The notes: generated from the sequence alone by a model not told the origin. Positions 1 through 8,235 are shown, counted from the first letter of the stretch. The stretch is DNA of 64,000 bases from Lysobacter_F sp035645555 (GCA_035645555.1 DASQMI010000097.1:62001-126000), one strand, 5' to 3'. A program made the numbers and translations.

Positions 1-1
1 C

Positions 2-244
2 TCAGGCCTGCGCGCGCGTTCGGAAACCGTGGGCGCGGGCATGCCGCTCACCGTCAGCATCGGCGTCGCCACGCTCGGCCCGCGCGAACAGCTCGACGAC
101 GTGCTGCGTCGCGCCGACGGCGCGCTGTACGCGGCGAAGGACGCCGGCCGCGACCGCGTGGTGGTGGCCAGTACCCGCCGCATCGCCACGCTGCCGGTGC
201 GGGCGAAGCGGCGCCGGCGCACCGCCACGCCGCCGCGCGCCTGA
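2..244 (+). CDS. GGDEF domain protein (diguanylate cyclase), C-terminal fragment
   Basis: Only the last 80 codons lie in the window; the reading frame is open from base 2 and the gene begins upstream. The visible part has the last strands and helix of a GGDEF domain: a segment reading LTVSIGVA, then DDVLRRADGALYAAKDAGRDRV, which in diguanylate cyclases follows the GGDEF signature and forms the end of the GTP-binding fold. A basic tail of about 25 residues follows. The signature loop itself is outside the window, so whether the enzyme is active, and what sensor domain it carries, cannot be said. The next gene is on the opposite strand and nearly abuts it. Confidence 0.85.
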   Translation, partial: SGLRARSETVGAGMPLTVSIGVATLGPREQLDDVLRRADGALYAAKDAGRDRVVVASTRRIATLPVRAKRRRRTATPPRA

Positions 245-252
245 CGCGCCAC

Positions 253-645
253 TTACTCGCGGTCGAGATCGATGCGCACCCCGCGCACGGTCTGCGACAC
301 CAGCCTGAGGTCGAAGTCAGCCGCGCCGGTTTGCTTCTTCACCAGCACGTCCTCGCCATCGTCCACCTCGACGCGGTAGGTGTCGCCGAAGCGCGCCACC
401 ATCGCATCGTGGATGAGCTGGGCGACATCGTTCTCGTCGGTGCCTTCCGGCACCTGCACGGTGACGCTGAGCGGCGCGCCGCTGACCGGCGTCAGCTCGA
501 ACACCAGCACGCCCGTGGTGTCGGCGTCGCTGCTGACTTCGATACGCCACTTGTTGGAGTCGTCGGCGCAGGCGGCACCGGCGCTCATCGCCAGCACGAG
601 CGCGGTGGCCAGGCCGAAGCGGCGGAAACGGTCGAGTCGCGGCAT
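253..645 (-). CDS. Small secreted protein of unknown function
   Basis: A 130-residue protein with a signal peptide: MPRLDRFRRF, then a hydrophobic stretch ending AGAACA, with cleavage probably near residue 27. The mature part is acidic and looks beta-rich, with alternating hydrophobic strands (VLVFEL, VTVQVP, YRVEV, LRLVSQTV). It ends in RIDLDRE. I do not recognise a family. A good ribosome binding site (aggag, 5 nt before the ATG) supports the start. It points away from the SDR gene at 861, so 646-860 should hold two divergent promoters. Secretion to the periplasm is inferred from the signal peptide only. Confidence 0.7.
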   Translation of the reverse strand: MPRLDRFRRFGLATALVLAMSAGAACADDSNKWRIEVSSDADTTGVLVFELTPVSGAPLSVTVQVPEGTDENDVAQLIHDAMVARFGDTYRVEVDDGEDVLVKKQTGAADFDLRLVSQTVRGVRIDLDRE

Positions 646-860
646 GGGAATCTCCTGTCATGAGCCTGTCCAACGGCGGCGACGCTAGCAGGCGTGCCGT
701 GACGTTCCCGGCGTAAACCGCGCCGCCCGCGCCGCGATGCTCAGCCACGGTTGTGCCGTGTCGGCGTGTCGTGTGCGCGCCGTGCGTGCGCGGCGGCGCG
801 GCCTTGATTGCGCGCGGTCGGGCCGCCATTGCGGGGATTCCCCTGCAACGGAGCGTGCAC

Positions 861-1532
861 ATGGCCACCGTCCTCGTCACCGGCGCCAACCGCGGCATCG
901 GCCTGGCGCTGACCCGCCACCACCGCCGGCGCGGCGACCACGTGATCGCGGTCTGCCGCGAGCCCAGCGCCGCGCTCGACGCGACCGGCGCGCAGGTCGA
1001 AGCCGGCGTCGACGTCGCCGACGATGCGGCGGTGGCCACGCTGGCGCGGCGGCTGGGCGATGCGCGCATCGACCGCCTGCTGCTCAACGCCGGCATCCTG
1101 CGCAGCGAGCGCCTCGGCGCCCTCGACGCGGTCGACTTCGCCGCGATGCGCGAACAGTTCGAGGTCAACGCGCTCGGCCCGCTGCGGGTGGTGCAGGCGC
1201 TGCTTGGCCATCTCGCGCCGGACGCGAAGATCGGCATCGTCACCAGCCGCATGGGCTCGATCGCCGACAACGGCTCCGGCGGTCATTACGGCTATCGCGC
1301 GTCGAAGGCGGCGGTGAACGCGATCGGGCGTTCGCTGGCCATCGACCTGCGCCCGCGCGGCATCGCGGTGTTCCTGCTGCATCCGGGCTACGTCGCCACC
1401 GACATGGTCGGCAACCGCGGCGACGTCAGCCCCGAACAGGCCGCCGCGCAACTGGTCGAACGCCTCGACACGCTCGGGCTGGAGGACACCGGCACGTTCT
1501 GGCACGCCAACGGCGCGCCGCTGCCCTGGTAG
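861..1532 (+). CDS. SDR family NAD(P)-dependent oxidoreductase
   Basis: A single-domain short-chain dehydrogenase of 223 residues, slightly shorter than the usual 250. The nucleotide-binding motif TGANRGIG lies at residues 7-14, the NAG motif at 76-78, and the catalytic Tyr145 and Lys149 in YRASK, with Ser133 nearby. The order matches classical SDR enzymes resembling the C-factor/sniffer type. I chose the ATG at 861 because the Rossmann strand starts right there. An upstream ATG at 753 in the same frame would add 36 residues of low-complexity, Arg-rich sequence. The substrate cannot be read from the sequence. It stands alone, with the S41 protein 70 nt downstream. Confidence 0.88.
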   Translation: MATVLVTGANRGIGLALTRHHRRRGDHVIAVCREPSAALDATGAQVEAGVDVADDAAVATLARRLGDARIDRLLLNAGILRSERLGALDAVDFAAMREQFEVNALGPLRVVQALLGHLAPDAKIGIVTSRMGSIADNGSGGHYGYRASKAAVNAIGRSLAIDLRPRGIAVFLLHPGYVATDMVGNRGDVSPEQAAAQLVERLDTLGLEDTGTFWHANGAPLPW

Positions 1533-1602
1533 CGCAGGCCGCCTGCGACGGCCCGGCGCCCTGGCGCATCTCCGGTGGGACCTGTCCCCACGGTGCGCGC
1601 CC

Positions 1603-2928
1603 ATGCTGCCAGTCCTGCGGAACCTGCTCGTCCTGCTTCTCCTGCTGCTCGCCGGCCTGACCGCGCCGTCGGCGCGCTCGCAGACGCCGCGCGAACGCGT
1701 CGACGCGGTGGCCGCGGCGATCGAGCGCGACTATTTCGACCCTGCACGCGGACGGGCGATTGCCGGGCAGTTGCGCCGCGCCGCAGGCGACGGCGAGTTC
1801 GACGCATTGTCCGATCCGCGCGACCTCGCCGCGGAGCTGACCCGGCGCCTGCAGCCGCACGACCGCCACTTCCGGGTCGACTGGCGCGCACCCGGCGGCC
1901 CGGCGGCCGGCCCGGTGGCCGGCCCGGTGGCCGGCCCGGTGCGCCGCCTGCGCAATGGCCCGGCGGCGGGCGATGCGCCGCGGCGGACCAGTGCCGGCAT
2001 CCGCCGCGTCGAGCTGCTGCCCGGCAACGTCGGCTATCTCGACCTGCGCCAGTTCGCGCCGATCACGTTCGGCGATCCCGAAGACCCCACCCGGCGCGCG
2101 ATCGATGCGGCGCTGCAGCTGCTCGCCGCGAGCGATGCGGTGATCGTCGACGTGCGCGAGAACGGCGGCGGTGCGCCGTCGATGGTGGGCTACCTGGTCA
2201 GCGCGTTCACCGCGCCGGGTGCGGACATCTACAACACGTTCCACTCGCGGCAGGGCACGCGCCGCGAGGCCCCCGAGGTGGCGTATCCGCGCCCGCGCGT
2301 GGACGTGCCGTTGTTCGTGCTGACCAGCGGACGCACCGGCTCGGCCGCGGAAGCGTTCGCCTACACGCTGAAGAACGCCCGGCGCGCGCGCATCGTCGGC
2401 GAGACCACCGCCGGCGCGGCCAATCCGGGCGGCCCGGTCCAGGCCGGCGACATGACCGTGTTCGTCTCCACCGGCTCGCCGGTCAGCCCGGTCACCGGCA
2501 CCAACTGGGAAGGCACCGGCGTGCTGCCCGACGTCGAGGTGCCCGCCGCGCGCGCGCTGCAGCACGCGCACCGGATGGCGCTGGACGCGGTGCTGCAAGG
2601 CGCGCCGGGCGAGCCGGTGGCCACCGAGGCGCGCTGGACGCTGGAGGCGCTGCGCGCCGTCGAGCAGCCGCCGGCGGACGTGCCGCTCGCCGCCTACGCC
2701 GGCCGCTACGGCGAGGCCGAGGTGCGGGTGGTGGACGGCGCGCTCGAGCTGCGCCGCGGCCGGCGTCCGCCGAGCACGTGGACGCCGGTGGCACGCGACG
2801 TGTTCGCGCAGACCGGCGAGCCGGCGCGGCGGCTGGAGTTCGTGCGCGACGGTGCGGGCGCAGTGGCCGCGCTGGAACTGCGGCTGGCCGACGCGCCGCC
2901 GCTGCGCCTGCGTCGTGCGGCCGACTGA
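1603..2928 (+). CDS. Secreted S41 family peptidase-like protein
   Basis: A 441-residue protein with a signal peptide (a run of leucines, then a likely cut after ARSQ near residue 27). Its tail-specific-protease core (residues about 140-320) has VIVDVRENGGG followed by TSGRTGSAAEAFAY, where Ser247 is the expected nucleophile, and GETTAGAANPGG. The last segment carries Ala where Tsp/CtpA enzymes have the catalytic Lys, as in the IRBP-like branch of S41, so a classical Ser-Lys dyad is absent. No PDZ domain is evident. Residues 99-113 are an in-frame repeat of GPVA encoded by 12-bp tandem units. The C-terminal 80 residues look like a separate small beta domain. Confidence 0.82.
   Translation: MLPVLRNLLVLLLLLLAGLTAPSARSQTPRERVDAVAAAIERDYFDPARGRAIAGQLRRAAGDGEFDALSDPRDLAAELTRRLQPHDRHFRVDWRAPGGPAAGPVAGPVAGPVRRLRNGPAAGDAPRRTSAGIRRVELLPGNVGYLDLRQFAPITFGDPEDPTRRAIDAALQLLAASDAVIVDVRENGGGAPSMVGYLVSAFTAPGADIYNTFHSRQGTRREAPEVAYPRPRVDVPLFVLTSGRTGSAAEAFAYTLKNARRARIVGETTAGAANPGGPVQAGDMTVFVSTGSPVSPVTGTNWEGTGVLPDVEVPAARALQHAHRMALDAVLQGAPGEPVATEARWTLEALRAVEQPPADVPLAAYAGRYGEAEVRVVDGALELRRGRRPPSTWTPVARDVFAQTGEPARRLEFVRDGAGAVAALELRLADAPPLRLRRAAD
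1897..1941 (+). repeat. 12-bp tandem repeat inside the S41 gene
   Basis: There are three full units of ggcccggYggcc and three quarters of a fourth in direct succession. The unit is a multiple of three, so changes in copy number would add or remove GPVA tetrapeptides without a frameshift. It sits between the N-terminal helical part and the peptidase core. Confidence 0.85.
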
Positions 2929-2998
2929 GCCGCGCGCGGTTTCGCGGCCGCTTCATGCGTGCCGGCGCATGTAGCGCGCAGGCCAACCACGCACGCCC

Positions 2999-3307
2999 AT
3001 GCACCTGATCCAGTTCTTCCTGCCGGTGTACGACAACGACGGCCGCGCGTTCACCAAGGCGCGCTTCGACGAGGTCCGCGCTGAACTGACCGACCGCTTC
3101 GGCGGCGTCACCGCGTATGTGCGCACGCCGGCGGTCGGCGCCTGGGAGAACGAGGACGGCGCGATCTGCCGCGACGACGTGATGCTGTTCGAGGTGATGG
3201 CACCGACGTTCGACCGGTCGTGGTGGACCGGCTACCGGCGCACGCTGGAGCAGCGCTTTGCCCAGGAGGCGGTGCTGGTGCGCGCCTGGGCGGTCGAGAC
3301 GCTCTAG
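2999..3307 (+). CDS. Conserved-looking cytoplasmic protein of unknown function
   Basis: A 102-residue protein with no signal peptide or membrane segment. The pattern, with a short strand IQFFLPVYD, a helix FTKARFDEVRAELTDRFGG, then YVRTPAVGAW and a strand MLFEVM before a C-terminal helix, suggests a ferredoxin-like alpha/beta fold. I cannot assign a family from memory. The ATG at 2999 begins directly with the first strand. It sits 70 nt after the S41 gene and about 100 nt before the P450 gene, in the same direction, so co-transcription is possible but unproven. Confidence 0.65.
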   Translation: MHLIQFFLPVYDNDGRAFTKARFDEVRAELTDRFGGVTAYVRTPAVGAWENEDGAICRDDVMLFEVMAPTFDRSWWTGYRRTLEQRFAQEAVLVRAWAVETL

Positions 3308-3412
3308 CGCCCCCGGCCGGGCCGCTGGGCGCCGGGCACACCACCGGCTGTTATGGCGGCGTCATCACGTGCGGCGCGTCACGCTTCCGACCCGCCAAGG
3401 ACGGAGGCCGCC

Positions 3413-4738
3413 ATGGGCGTCACCCTCAACACCGGTCTGCCACGCGCGCCGGAATTCGACAGTACGCTGGCCCTGCGGCGCGAGGGCTACGCGTTCGGGA
3501 TCCACCGCTTCGAACGCCTCGGCTGCGATGCGTTCGAAACCCGCATCGGCCTGGGCCGCGTGGTGTTCGCGCGCGGCGCGGAAGCGGCGGCGATGTTCTA
3601 CCACCCCGGCCGCTTCACCCGCCGCGGCGCGGTGCCGCCGACCACGCTGGTGCTGCTGCAGGACTTCGGCAGCATGCAGCAGCTCGACGACGAGGACCAT
3701 CGCCACCGCAAGGCGCTGTTCCTGCGCCTGCTCGACGTGCAGGCCACCACCCGGCTGGCGCTGCTGTTCCGCGAGGAATGGGACCGCCAGGCCGCCGACT
3801 GGGAGCGCCGCGACGCGATCGTGCTGCAGGCCGAGGTCGAGCTGATCCTGTGCCGTGCGGTGTGCCGCTGGGCCGGCGTGCCGCTGGACGACGCCGAGGC
3901 CGCGCAGCGCGCGGGCGAATTCGGCGCGATGCTCGACGGTGCCGGTGCGACCGGTGCGCGCCTCGTGCACGGCATGCGCGCACGCGCACGGGTCGAACGC
4001 TGGATCCGCGACCACGTCCGCGCGCTGCGTGCGGGCGATCCGTGCGTGGATTCGCCGGCGGCGGCGATCGCCCGCCACCGCGACCGTCACGGCGCGCTGC
4101 TGGACGAGCTCACCGCCGCGGTCGAGCTGATCAACCTGCTGCGGCCGACCGTCGCGGTCGCGCGCTGGGTGACGTTCGCTGCGTTGGCGCTGCACGACCA
4201 CCGCCACCTGCTGCCGCGCCTGCGCGCGCGCGAGCCGCGCCTGCTGCAGAACATGGCGCAGGAGGTGCGGCGGTTCTATCCGCTGTTTCCGGCGATCGGC
4301 GGCCGCGTGCGGGTGCCGTTCGAATGGCGCGGCCGGCGCTTCCGCCGCGGCGATCGGGTGATGCTCGACCTGCACGGCACCGACCACGATCCGCGCCTGT
4401 GGGCGCATCCCGAGCGCTTCGATCCCGACCGGTTCCGCGACTGGCGCGGCGGGCTGTTCGACCTGATCCCGCAGGGCGCGGGCGACGTCGCGCGCGGTCA
4501 CCGCTGTCCGGGCGAGAACCCGGCGATCGCGCTGCTGATGATCGCCATCGACGGGCTGGCCACGCGCCTGCGCTACGAGGTGCCGCCGCAGGACCTGCGC
4601 TACCGCGTCGACCGCGTGCCCAGCCGGCCGGCGAGTGGCTTCGTGATGCGCGACGTGCGCCGGGTCGGCGCCGCCGTGCACGAGCTCGCCGCGCGCCGCG
4701 AACCGGCGCACGCCGCGCGCGAGCGCCACGGCAGCTGA
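3413..4738 (+). CDS. CYP152-type cytochrome P450 (fatty-acid peroxygenase)
   Basis: A soluble 441-residue P450. The heme-ligand loop reads PQGAGDVARGHRCPGE, with Cys365 as the thiolate ligand. The I-helix region reads INLLRPTVAVAR, with Arg244-Pro245 where typical P450s have the acid-alcohol pair. The C-helix has LDDEDHRHRKALF. Arg-Pro in the I-helix and this C-helix are hallmarks of CYP152 enzymes (P450-BSbeta, SPalpha), which use hydrogen peroxide to hydroxylate or decarboxylate fatty acids without redox partners. No ferredoxin or reductase gene is adjacent, which fits. The start at 3413 follows an aaggacggagg ribosome site; an upstream start at 3353 would add 20 unlikely residues. Confidence 0.92.
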   Translation: MGVTLNTGLPRAPEFDSTLALRREGYAFGIHRFERLGCDAFETRIGLGRVVFARGAEAAAMFYHPGRFTRRGAVPPTTLVLLQDFGSMQQLDDEDHRHRKALFLRLLDVQATTRLALLFREEWDRQAADWERRDAIVLQAEVELILCRAVCRWAGVPLDDAEAAQRAGEFGAMLDGAGATGARLVHGMRARARVERWIRDHVRALRAGDPCVDSPAAAIARHRDRHGALLDELTAAVELINLLRPTVAVARWVTFAALALHDHRHLLPRLRAREPRLLQNMAQEVRRFYPLFPAIGGRVRVPFEWRGRRFRRGDRVMLDLHGTDHDPRLWAHPERFDPDRFRDWRGGLFDLIPQGAGDVARGHRCPGENPAIALLMIAIDGLATRLRYEVPPQDLRYRVDRVPSRPASGFVMRDVRRVGAAVHELAARREPAHAARERHGS

Positions 4739-4841
4739 CGCACGCCCGCCATCCGGCGGCCGGTAACAACCGGCGATTTGCCGGGTTGCGACCGGCGCCG
4801 CAGGCGCACGACAGTGACGGTCCCGAACGGAGCCGACCCGC

Positions 4842-5414
4842 ATGCGTCTGGATGCCCGCGCCGCGCTGATCCCGATCGATGTCCAGCAGGGCTTCGACTT
4901 TCCGCCGTGGCCGCGGCGCGGCAATCCGCACATGGAGGCCAACGCGCTGCGCGTGCTGGCGGCGTGGCGCGCGAGCGGACGGCCGCTGATCCACGTGCGC
5001 CACGATTCCGTCGAGCCCGGCTCGCCGCTGCGCCCGGAGCACCCCGGCAACGCGTTCCGCGCCGGGTTCGCGCCGCGCGAGGGCGAGCCGCTGGTGTCCA
5101 AGTCGGTGCACGCGGCGTTCATCGGCACCGACCTCGACCTGCGCCTGCGCCGGCTTGGGGTGAGCCACATCGTGCTGTTCGGCATCAGCACCGACATGTG
5201 CGTGTCGACCACCGCGCGCGTGGGCAACAATCTCGGCTACCGGGTCAGCGTGATCGGCGATGCCTGCGCCTGCTTCGATCTGCCCGACGCCGATGGCCGG
5301 GTGATCGATGCCGACGTGCTGCAGCGCGCGCACCTGGCGACGCTGCGCGCGGAGTTCGCCGAGGTGGTCGACAGCGACGCGGTGGTCGCCGCGCTGTCGG
5401 CGCGCGCGGCGTAG
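4842..5414 (+). CDS. Isochorismatase-family cysteine hydrolase
   Basis: A 190-residue single-domain hydrolase of the isochorismatase/nicotinamidase fold. The catalytic triad can be placed: Asp in LIPIDVQQGF near the N-terminus, Lys in the SKSVHAAF segment, and Cys120 in GISTDMCVSTTAR. The length is typical. Members act on isochorismate, nicotinamide, ureidoacrylate or N-carbamoyl compounds, and nothing here discriminates. There is no biosynthetic neighbour for a siderophore or NAD pathway, so the substrate is open. The ATG is preceded by ggag about 10 nt upstream. It follows the P450 gene by about 100 nt in the same direction. Confidence 0.88.
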   Translation: MRLDARAALIPIDVQQGFDFPPWPRRGNPHMEANALRVLAAWRASGRPLIHVRHDSVEPGSPLRPEHPGNAFRAGFAPREGEPLVSKSVHAAFIGTDLDLRLRRLGVSHIVLFGISTDMCVSTTARVGNNLGYRVSVIGDACACFDLPDADGRVIDADVLQRAHLATLRAEFAEVVDSDAVVAALSARAA

Positions 5415-5423
5415 GCGCGACGG

Positions 5424-6533
5424 TCAGCTCACCGGCGGCCGCGGCTCACGCGGCGGCGGGGGCGCCGGCCTCTTCGGCGGCCACGGCGCATCGCATTCGG
5501 TGCGCACCGCGCGCACGCGCACCGGCGCCTGTTCGCCGGACGGGCTGCACGGCGGCGGATAGAAGCTGCGGATGATCACCGTCGGCTGCGGACCGTCCTC
5601 GTACACGCACATCCAGCCACCGCCGCGCGAGCTGTTGGCGTTGCGGTAGATCGCCGCCTGCCGCGCCTCCTCGGCGCTGCCCTTGGCGACGCAGTCGCTC
5701 TCCCACGGCGGATCGACGTTGCGCCCGCCGGGGCGCGCCCACGAGACCGTGTTGATGGTCCAGGTGCCGGTGGTCGGATCGCCGCAGACCTTGCCGGAGA
5801 TGTCCTGGCCCATCGTCACGCCCGGCATCTTGCAGGCGATGGTGGCGCCGGTGAACGCGATCGCGCACTTCGGTTCGATCTTCGCCGCCAGCTGCTTGAG
5901 CGCGGCGATCTCCATCCGGTACGCGGCGGCTTCCTCGCGCGCGCGCCCGGCCGGGGTCAGCATCAACGCCGGGAAGCTGCGCGACGCGGTCTGGCCGCCG
6001 GCGCCTTCGACGCTGTAGGTCCAGCGCCCGGCGCGATCCTGCTGGCGCGCGAGGCAGCGGTCGCGGTGCATGTGCTCGTGACGCGCCAGCAGCTCGCCGA
6101 TCTGCCGGCACGGCGCCTGCGCCTGCGCGTTGCGCAACGCGGCGTCGTTGACCTTGCAGGTGGCGTAGTTGTCGGTTTCGGCGGCGAGGCCAGGAGTGAA
6201 GTCGCAACCGGTCGGCGGACCGACCTTGCCCGCCATCGCGTCCTCCTCGCGGTTGAACACCTCGTGCAGCTTCAGCATGTCGCGGTAGAACTGCGCCCGC
6301 CGTGCCGGATCGGTGACCTCGTTGAAGTTGACGATGTCGGCGGGCTGGCCTTCGACCTTGATGAAACGGCCCCATTTGGTGGCCAGCGCGTCGTAGCCGG
6401 CGGCGAGTGCGGTCTTCTGCTCGATCAGCCCTTCGATGCAGCGCAGCTGCTCGCAGCCGCACTCGGCGGCGCGCGCCAGCGGCGCCAGCACCAGCAGCGC
6501 CAGCGCGCCGACCGCACGTGTCCATCGCTCCAT
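5424..6533 (-). CDS. Secreted cysteine-rich protein with an HExxH motif
   Basis: A 369-residue protein with a clear signal peptide (MERWTRAVG, hydrophobic core, likely cut after ARA at residue 22). The mature chain has 14 cysteines, suggesting periplasmic or extracellular disulfides. Residues 152-156 read HEHMH, which fits the zinc-binding HExxH pattern of metallopeptidases; it sits in a predicted helix (GELLARHEHMHRDRC). I cannot identify a third zinc ligand or a known family, so peptidase activity is inference. The C-terminus is proline-rich. The frame stays open upstream to 6683, but the signal peptide fixes the start at 6533. Confidence 0.7.
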   Translation of the reverse strand: MERWTRAVGALALLVLAPLARAAECGCEQLRCIEGLIEQKTALAAGYDALATKWGRFIKVEGQPADIVNFNEVTDPARRAQFYRDMLKLHEVFNREEDAMAGKVGPPTGCDFTPGLAAETDNYATCKVNDAALRNAQAQAPCRQIGELLARHEHMHRDRCLARQQDRAGRWTYSVEGAGGQTASRSFPALMLTPAGRAREEAAAYRMEIAALKQLAAKIEPKCAIAFTGATIACKMPGVTMGQDISGKVCGDPTTGTWTINTVSWARPGGRNVDPPWESDCVAKGSAEEARQAAIYRNANSSRGGGWMCVYEDGPQPTVIIRSFYPPPCSPSGEQAPVRVRAVRTECDAPWPPKRPAPPPPREPRPPVS

Positions 6534-6609
6534 GATCGCCTCCGCGCCGCGGCACGGCGCCGCGTCCGCATCATCGACGGCGGCCGTACGGGCGGCAAGC
6601 CGCAGGCGG

Positions 6610-7224
6610 TCAGCTCGGCCGCGCGCGCGGGGCGTCCATGTCGCGGCGCGACAATGCCGCCGGCGCGTGCGTGTCGCGCGCATGCAGCGACACCCACTCG
6701 ACGAACCGGTCCATCCAGCCCTGCAGGAACTCGCGGCTGGCGTCGCCGATCTGCCCGTCGTGGGTGAACAGCCCGTCCTTGTAATGCAGGAACACTTCCG
6801 GCTGGGCGAGCGCGGGCATGTCGAGGTAGGCGAGCATGCTGCGCAGGTGCTGCTGCGCGACCGCAGTGCCGATCGCGCCGATCGACACGCCGATCACTGC
6901 CGCCGGCTTGCCGGCCCACACGCTCTCGCCGTACGGGCGCGAACCGTGGTCGATCGCGTTCTTCAGCACGCCAGGCACCGAGCGGTTGTATTCAGGGGTG
7001 ACGAACAGCACGCCGTGCGCTTCGGCGATCTCGCGCTTGAAGCGCTGCACCGGCGGCGCCGGGCGCTTCTCCTCGTCCTGGTTGTACGGCGGCAGATCGC
7101 CGATCTCCACGCGGTGGAAGTGCACGTGCGGCGGTGCGAGCCGTTCGAGCGCACGCGCGAGCCTCTGGTTGTGCGATTCGCGGCGCAGGCTGCCGACCAG
7201 GACGGCGATGCGGATTTCGCTCAT
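6610..7224 (-). CDS. NADPH-dependent FMN reductase family protein
   Basis: A 204-residue flavodoxin-fold reductase. The N-terminus has the FMN phosphate loop (IAVLVGSLRRESHNQRLA), followed by GDLPPYNQD, a motif FVTPEYNRSVPGVLKNAIDH typical of the ArsH/ChrR/azoreductase group, and the glycine-rich GAIGTAVAQQHLR. Relatives reduce quinones, chromate or azo dyes in the cytoplasm, often to limit oxidative stress. The basic C-terminal 25 residues extend beyond the usual fold. I placed the start at 7224 because the first beta strand begins there; the open frame reaches 7743 but that extension is Arg-rich and unlike the family. Confidence 0.9.
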   Translation of the reverse strand: MSEIRIAVLVGSLRRESHNQRLARALERLAPPHVHFHRVEIGDLPPYNQDEEKRPAPPVQRFKREIAEAHGVLFVTPEYNRSVPGVLKNAIDHGSRPYGESVWAGKPAAVIGVSIGAIGTAVAQQHLRSMLAYLDMPALAQPEVFLHYKDGLFTHDGQIGDASREFLQGWMDRFVEWVSLHARDTHAPAALSRRDMDAPRARPS

Positions 7225-7301
7225 CGTTGTGCTCCGCTGCAACGGGGCTTGCCATTGCAACGTGGCCGACGTAGCCAACGCGTCGAACCGGCGGTGCGGC
7301 G

Positions 7302-7532
7302 CTAGCGCGGTGCGTGCGTTTCGCGTCCGAAGCGCGCTTCGTCCCACCAGCGTCCGCCGATCTCCACGCGCACGCCGGAGCTGGTGCCGCGGTTGAATGC
7401 GCGCAACGCGGCGGCGCGTGCTGCGTCGATCGCGCCGTCGCGGCTGTTGTAGCTGAAACGCAGGCTGTCGCCGTCGGCGTGCACTTCCCAGTGGCGTTCG
7501 ACTTTCGACACGCAGTAGTAGAGGCGGGTCAT
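7302..7532 (-). CDS. DUF2188-like small protein
   Basis: A 76-residue protein. The pattern, with a strand YYCVSKVERHWEVHADG, then FSYNSRDGAIDAARAAALRAF and a last strand around VRVEIGGRW, resembles DUF2188, a small beta-beta-alpha-beta domain with a conserved Trp and an alanine-rich helix. Function is unknown. The ATG at 7532 is preceded by aggag at good spacing on the minus strand, which decides against the longer frame starting at 7706. It sits 77 nt upstream of the FMN reductase and in the same direction, so they may share a transcript. Confidence 0.65.
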   Translation of the reverse strand: MTRLYYCVSKVERHWEVHADGDSLRFSYNSRDGAIDAARAAALRAFNRGTSSGVRVEIGGRWWDEARFGRETHAPR

Positions 7533-7993
7533 GGAGGCTCCTGGCGCGAAGGCCAGGCACCTTCGGACCGTCAGCGCGCGAGCGCCGCCATGCGGCGGGC
7601 TTGCACGGGAGAGGGTGGCGACCGGCACCGGCCGATCGAGCGATGCGCCCGAGCATGCACGCCGGTGTCGTACGGCGGTGCGAACGCAATCGCCACCGTC
7701 TTGCATGGACCGCGCGCCGCATGCGCGGGTTTGAACGGTTCACGGCGAGCGCCGCGTGCTTACGGAATCCTCACCACGTGCACGATGCCCTGAATGCCGG
7801 CCATCGGCCCGATTTGCTTTGTGGCGGGACAACGCGTACTGTGGCCTGGCTGAGTTGGTCAAGGGTCACCGTGAACCGTGGCCCGATGACGTAGATCTCC
7901 GATCCGCGCTACATCGTTCCCCTCGCTTGCTCCTTGCAACCAGCGTCACCGCCGCCGCCGTGCGGCATTTCATCCGTTACAAGGAGCAACATC
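7533..7993. other. Intergenic region with the cold-shock gene leader
   Basis: This 461-bp stretch has no convincing gene. It separates the minus-strand DUF2188 gene from the plus-strand cold-shock gene, so it should carry both promoters. The right half (about 7850-7993) would be the leader of the cold-shock mRNA if the promoter at 7814-7842 is used. I see no repeat or tRNA. Confidence 0.6.
7814..7842 (+). promoter_or_regulatory. Candidate sigma70 promoter for the cold-shock gene
   Basis: A ttgctt hexamer at 7814-7819 is separated by exactly 17 bp from tactgt at 7837-7842. Transcription from it would give a leader of about 145 nt before the ATG at 7994, similar to the long leaders of cspA-type genes. 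It was found by eye and other hexamer pairs are possible. Confidence 0.4.
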
Positions 7994-8203
7994 ATGTCCG
8001 ACCGCGAAATCGGTACCGTCAAGTGGTTCAACGATGCCAAGGGCTTCGGCTTCATCAGCCGTGAGTCCGGCGACGACGTCTTCGTGCACTTCCGTTCCAT
8101 CCAGGGCTCGGGTTTCAAGAGCCTGCAGGAAGGTCAGAAGGTCAGCTTCGTCGTCGTGCGTGGCCAGAAGGGCCTCCAGGCCGATCAGGTCCAGGCGCTC
8201 TGA
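7994..8203 (+). CDS. Cold-shock protein, CspA family
   Basis: A 69-residue protein that is a complete cold-shock domain. Both nucleic-acid binding motifs are present (KGFGFI for RNP1 and VFVHF for RNP2), along with the opening GTVKWFNDAKGFGF. Members bind single-stranded RNA or DNA and melt mRNA structure at low temperature. A strong ribosome site (aaggag) lies just upstream of the ATG; longer in-frame extensions are part of the leader. A clear terminator follows at 8236. The long leader suggests post-transcriptional control, as in E. coli cspA, but the sequence alone does not show whether this copy is cold-inducible. Confidence 0.96.
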   Translation: MSDREIGTVKWFNDAKGFGFISRESGDDVFVHFRSIQGSGFKSLQEGQKVSFVVVRGQKGLQADQVQAL

Positions 8204-8235
8204 ACCGCTGATCACACGCTCGCGTGTGACCCAGG

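Noticed and set aside
253..1604. Long minus-strand frames covering the first SDR gene
   Set aside because: The plus-strand SDR has complete motifs; the minus-strand frames are Arg/Ala/Gln-rich shadows.
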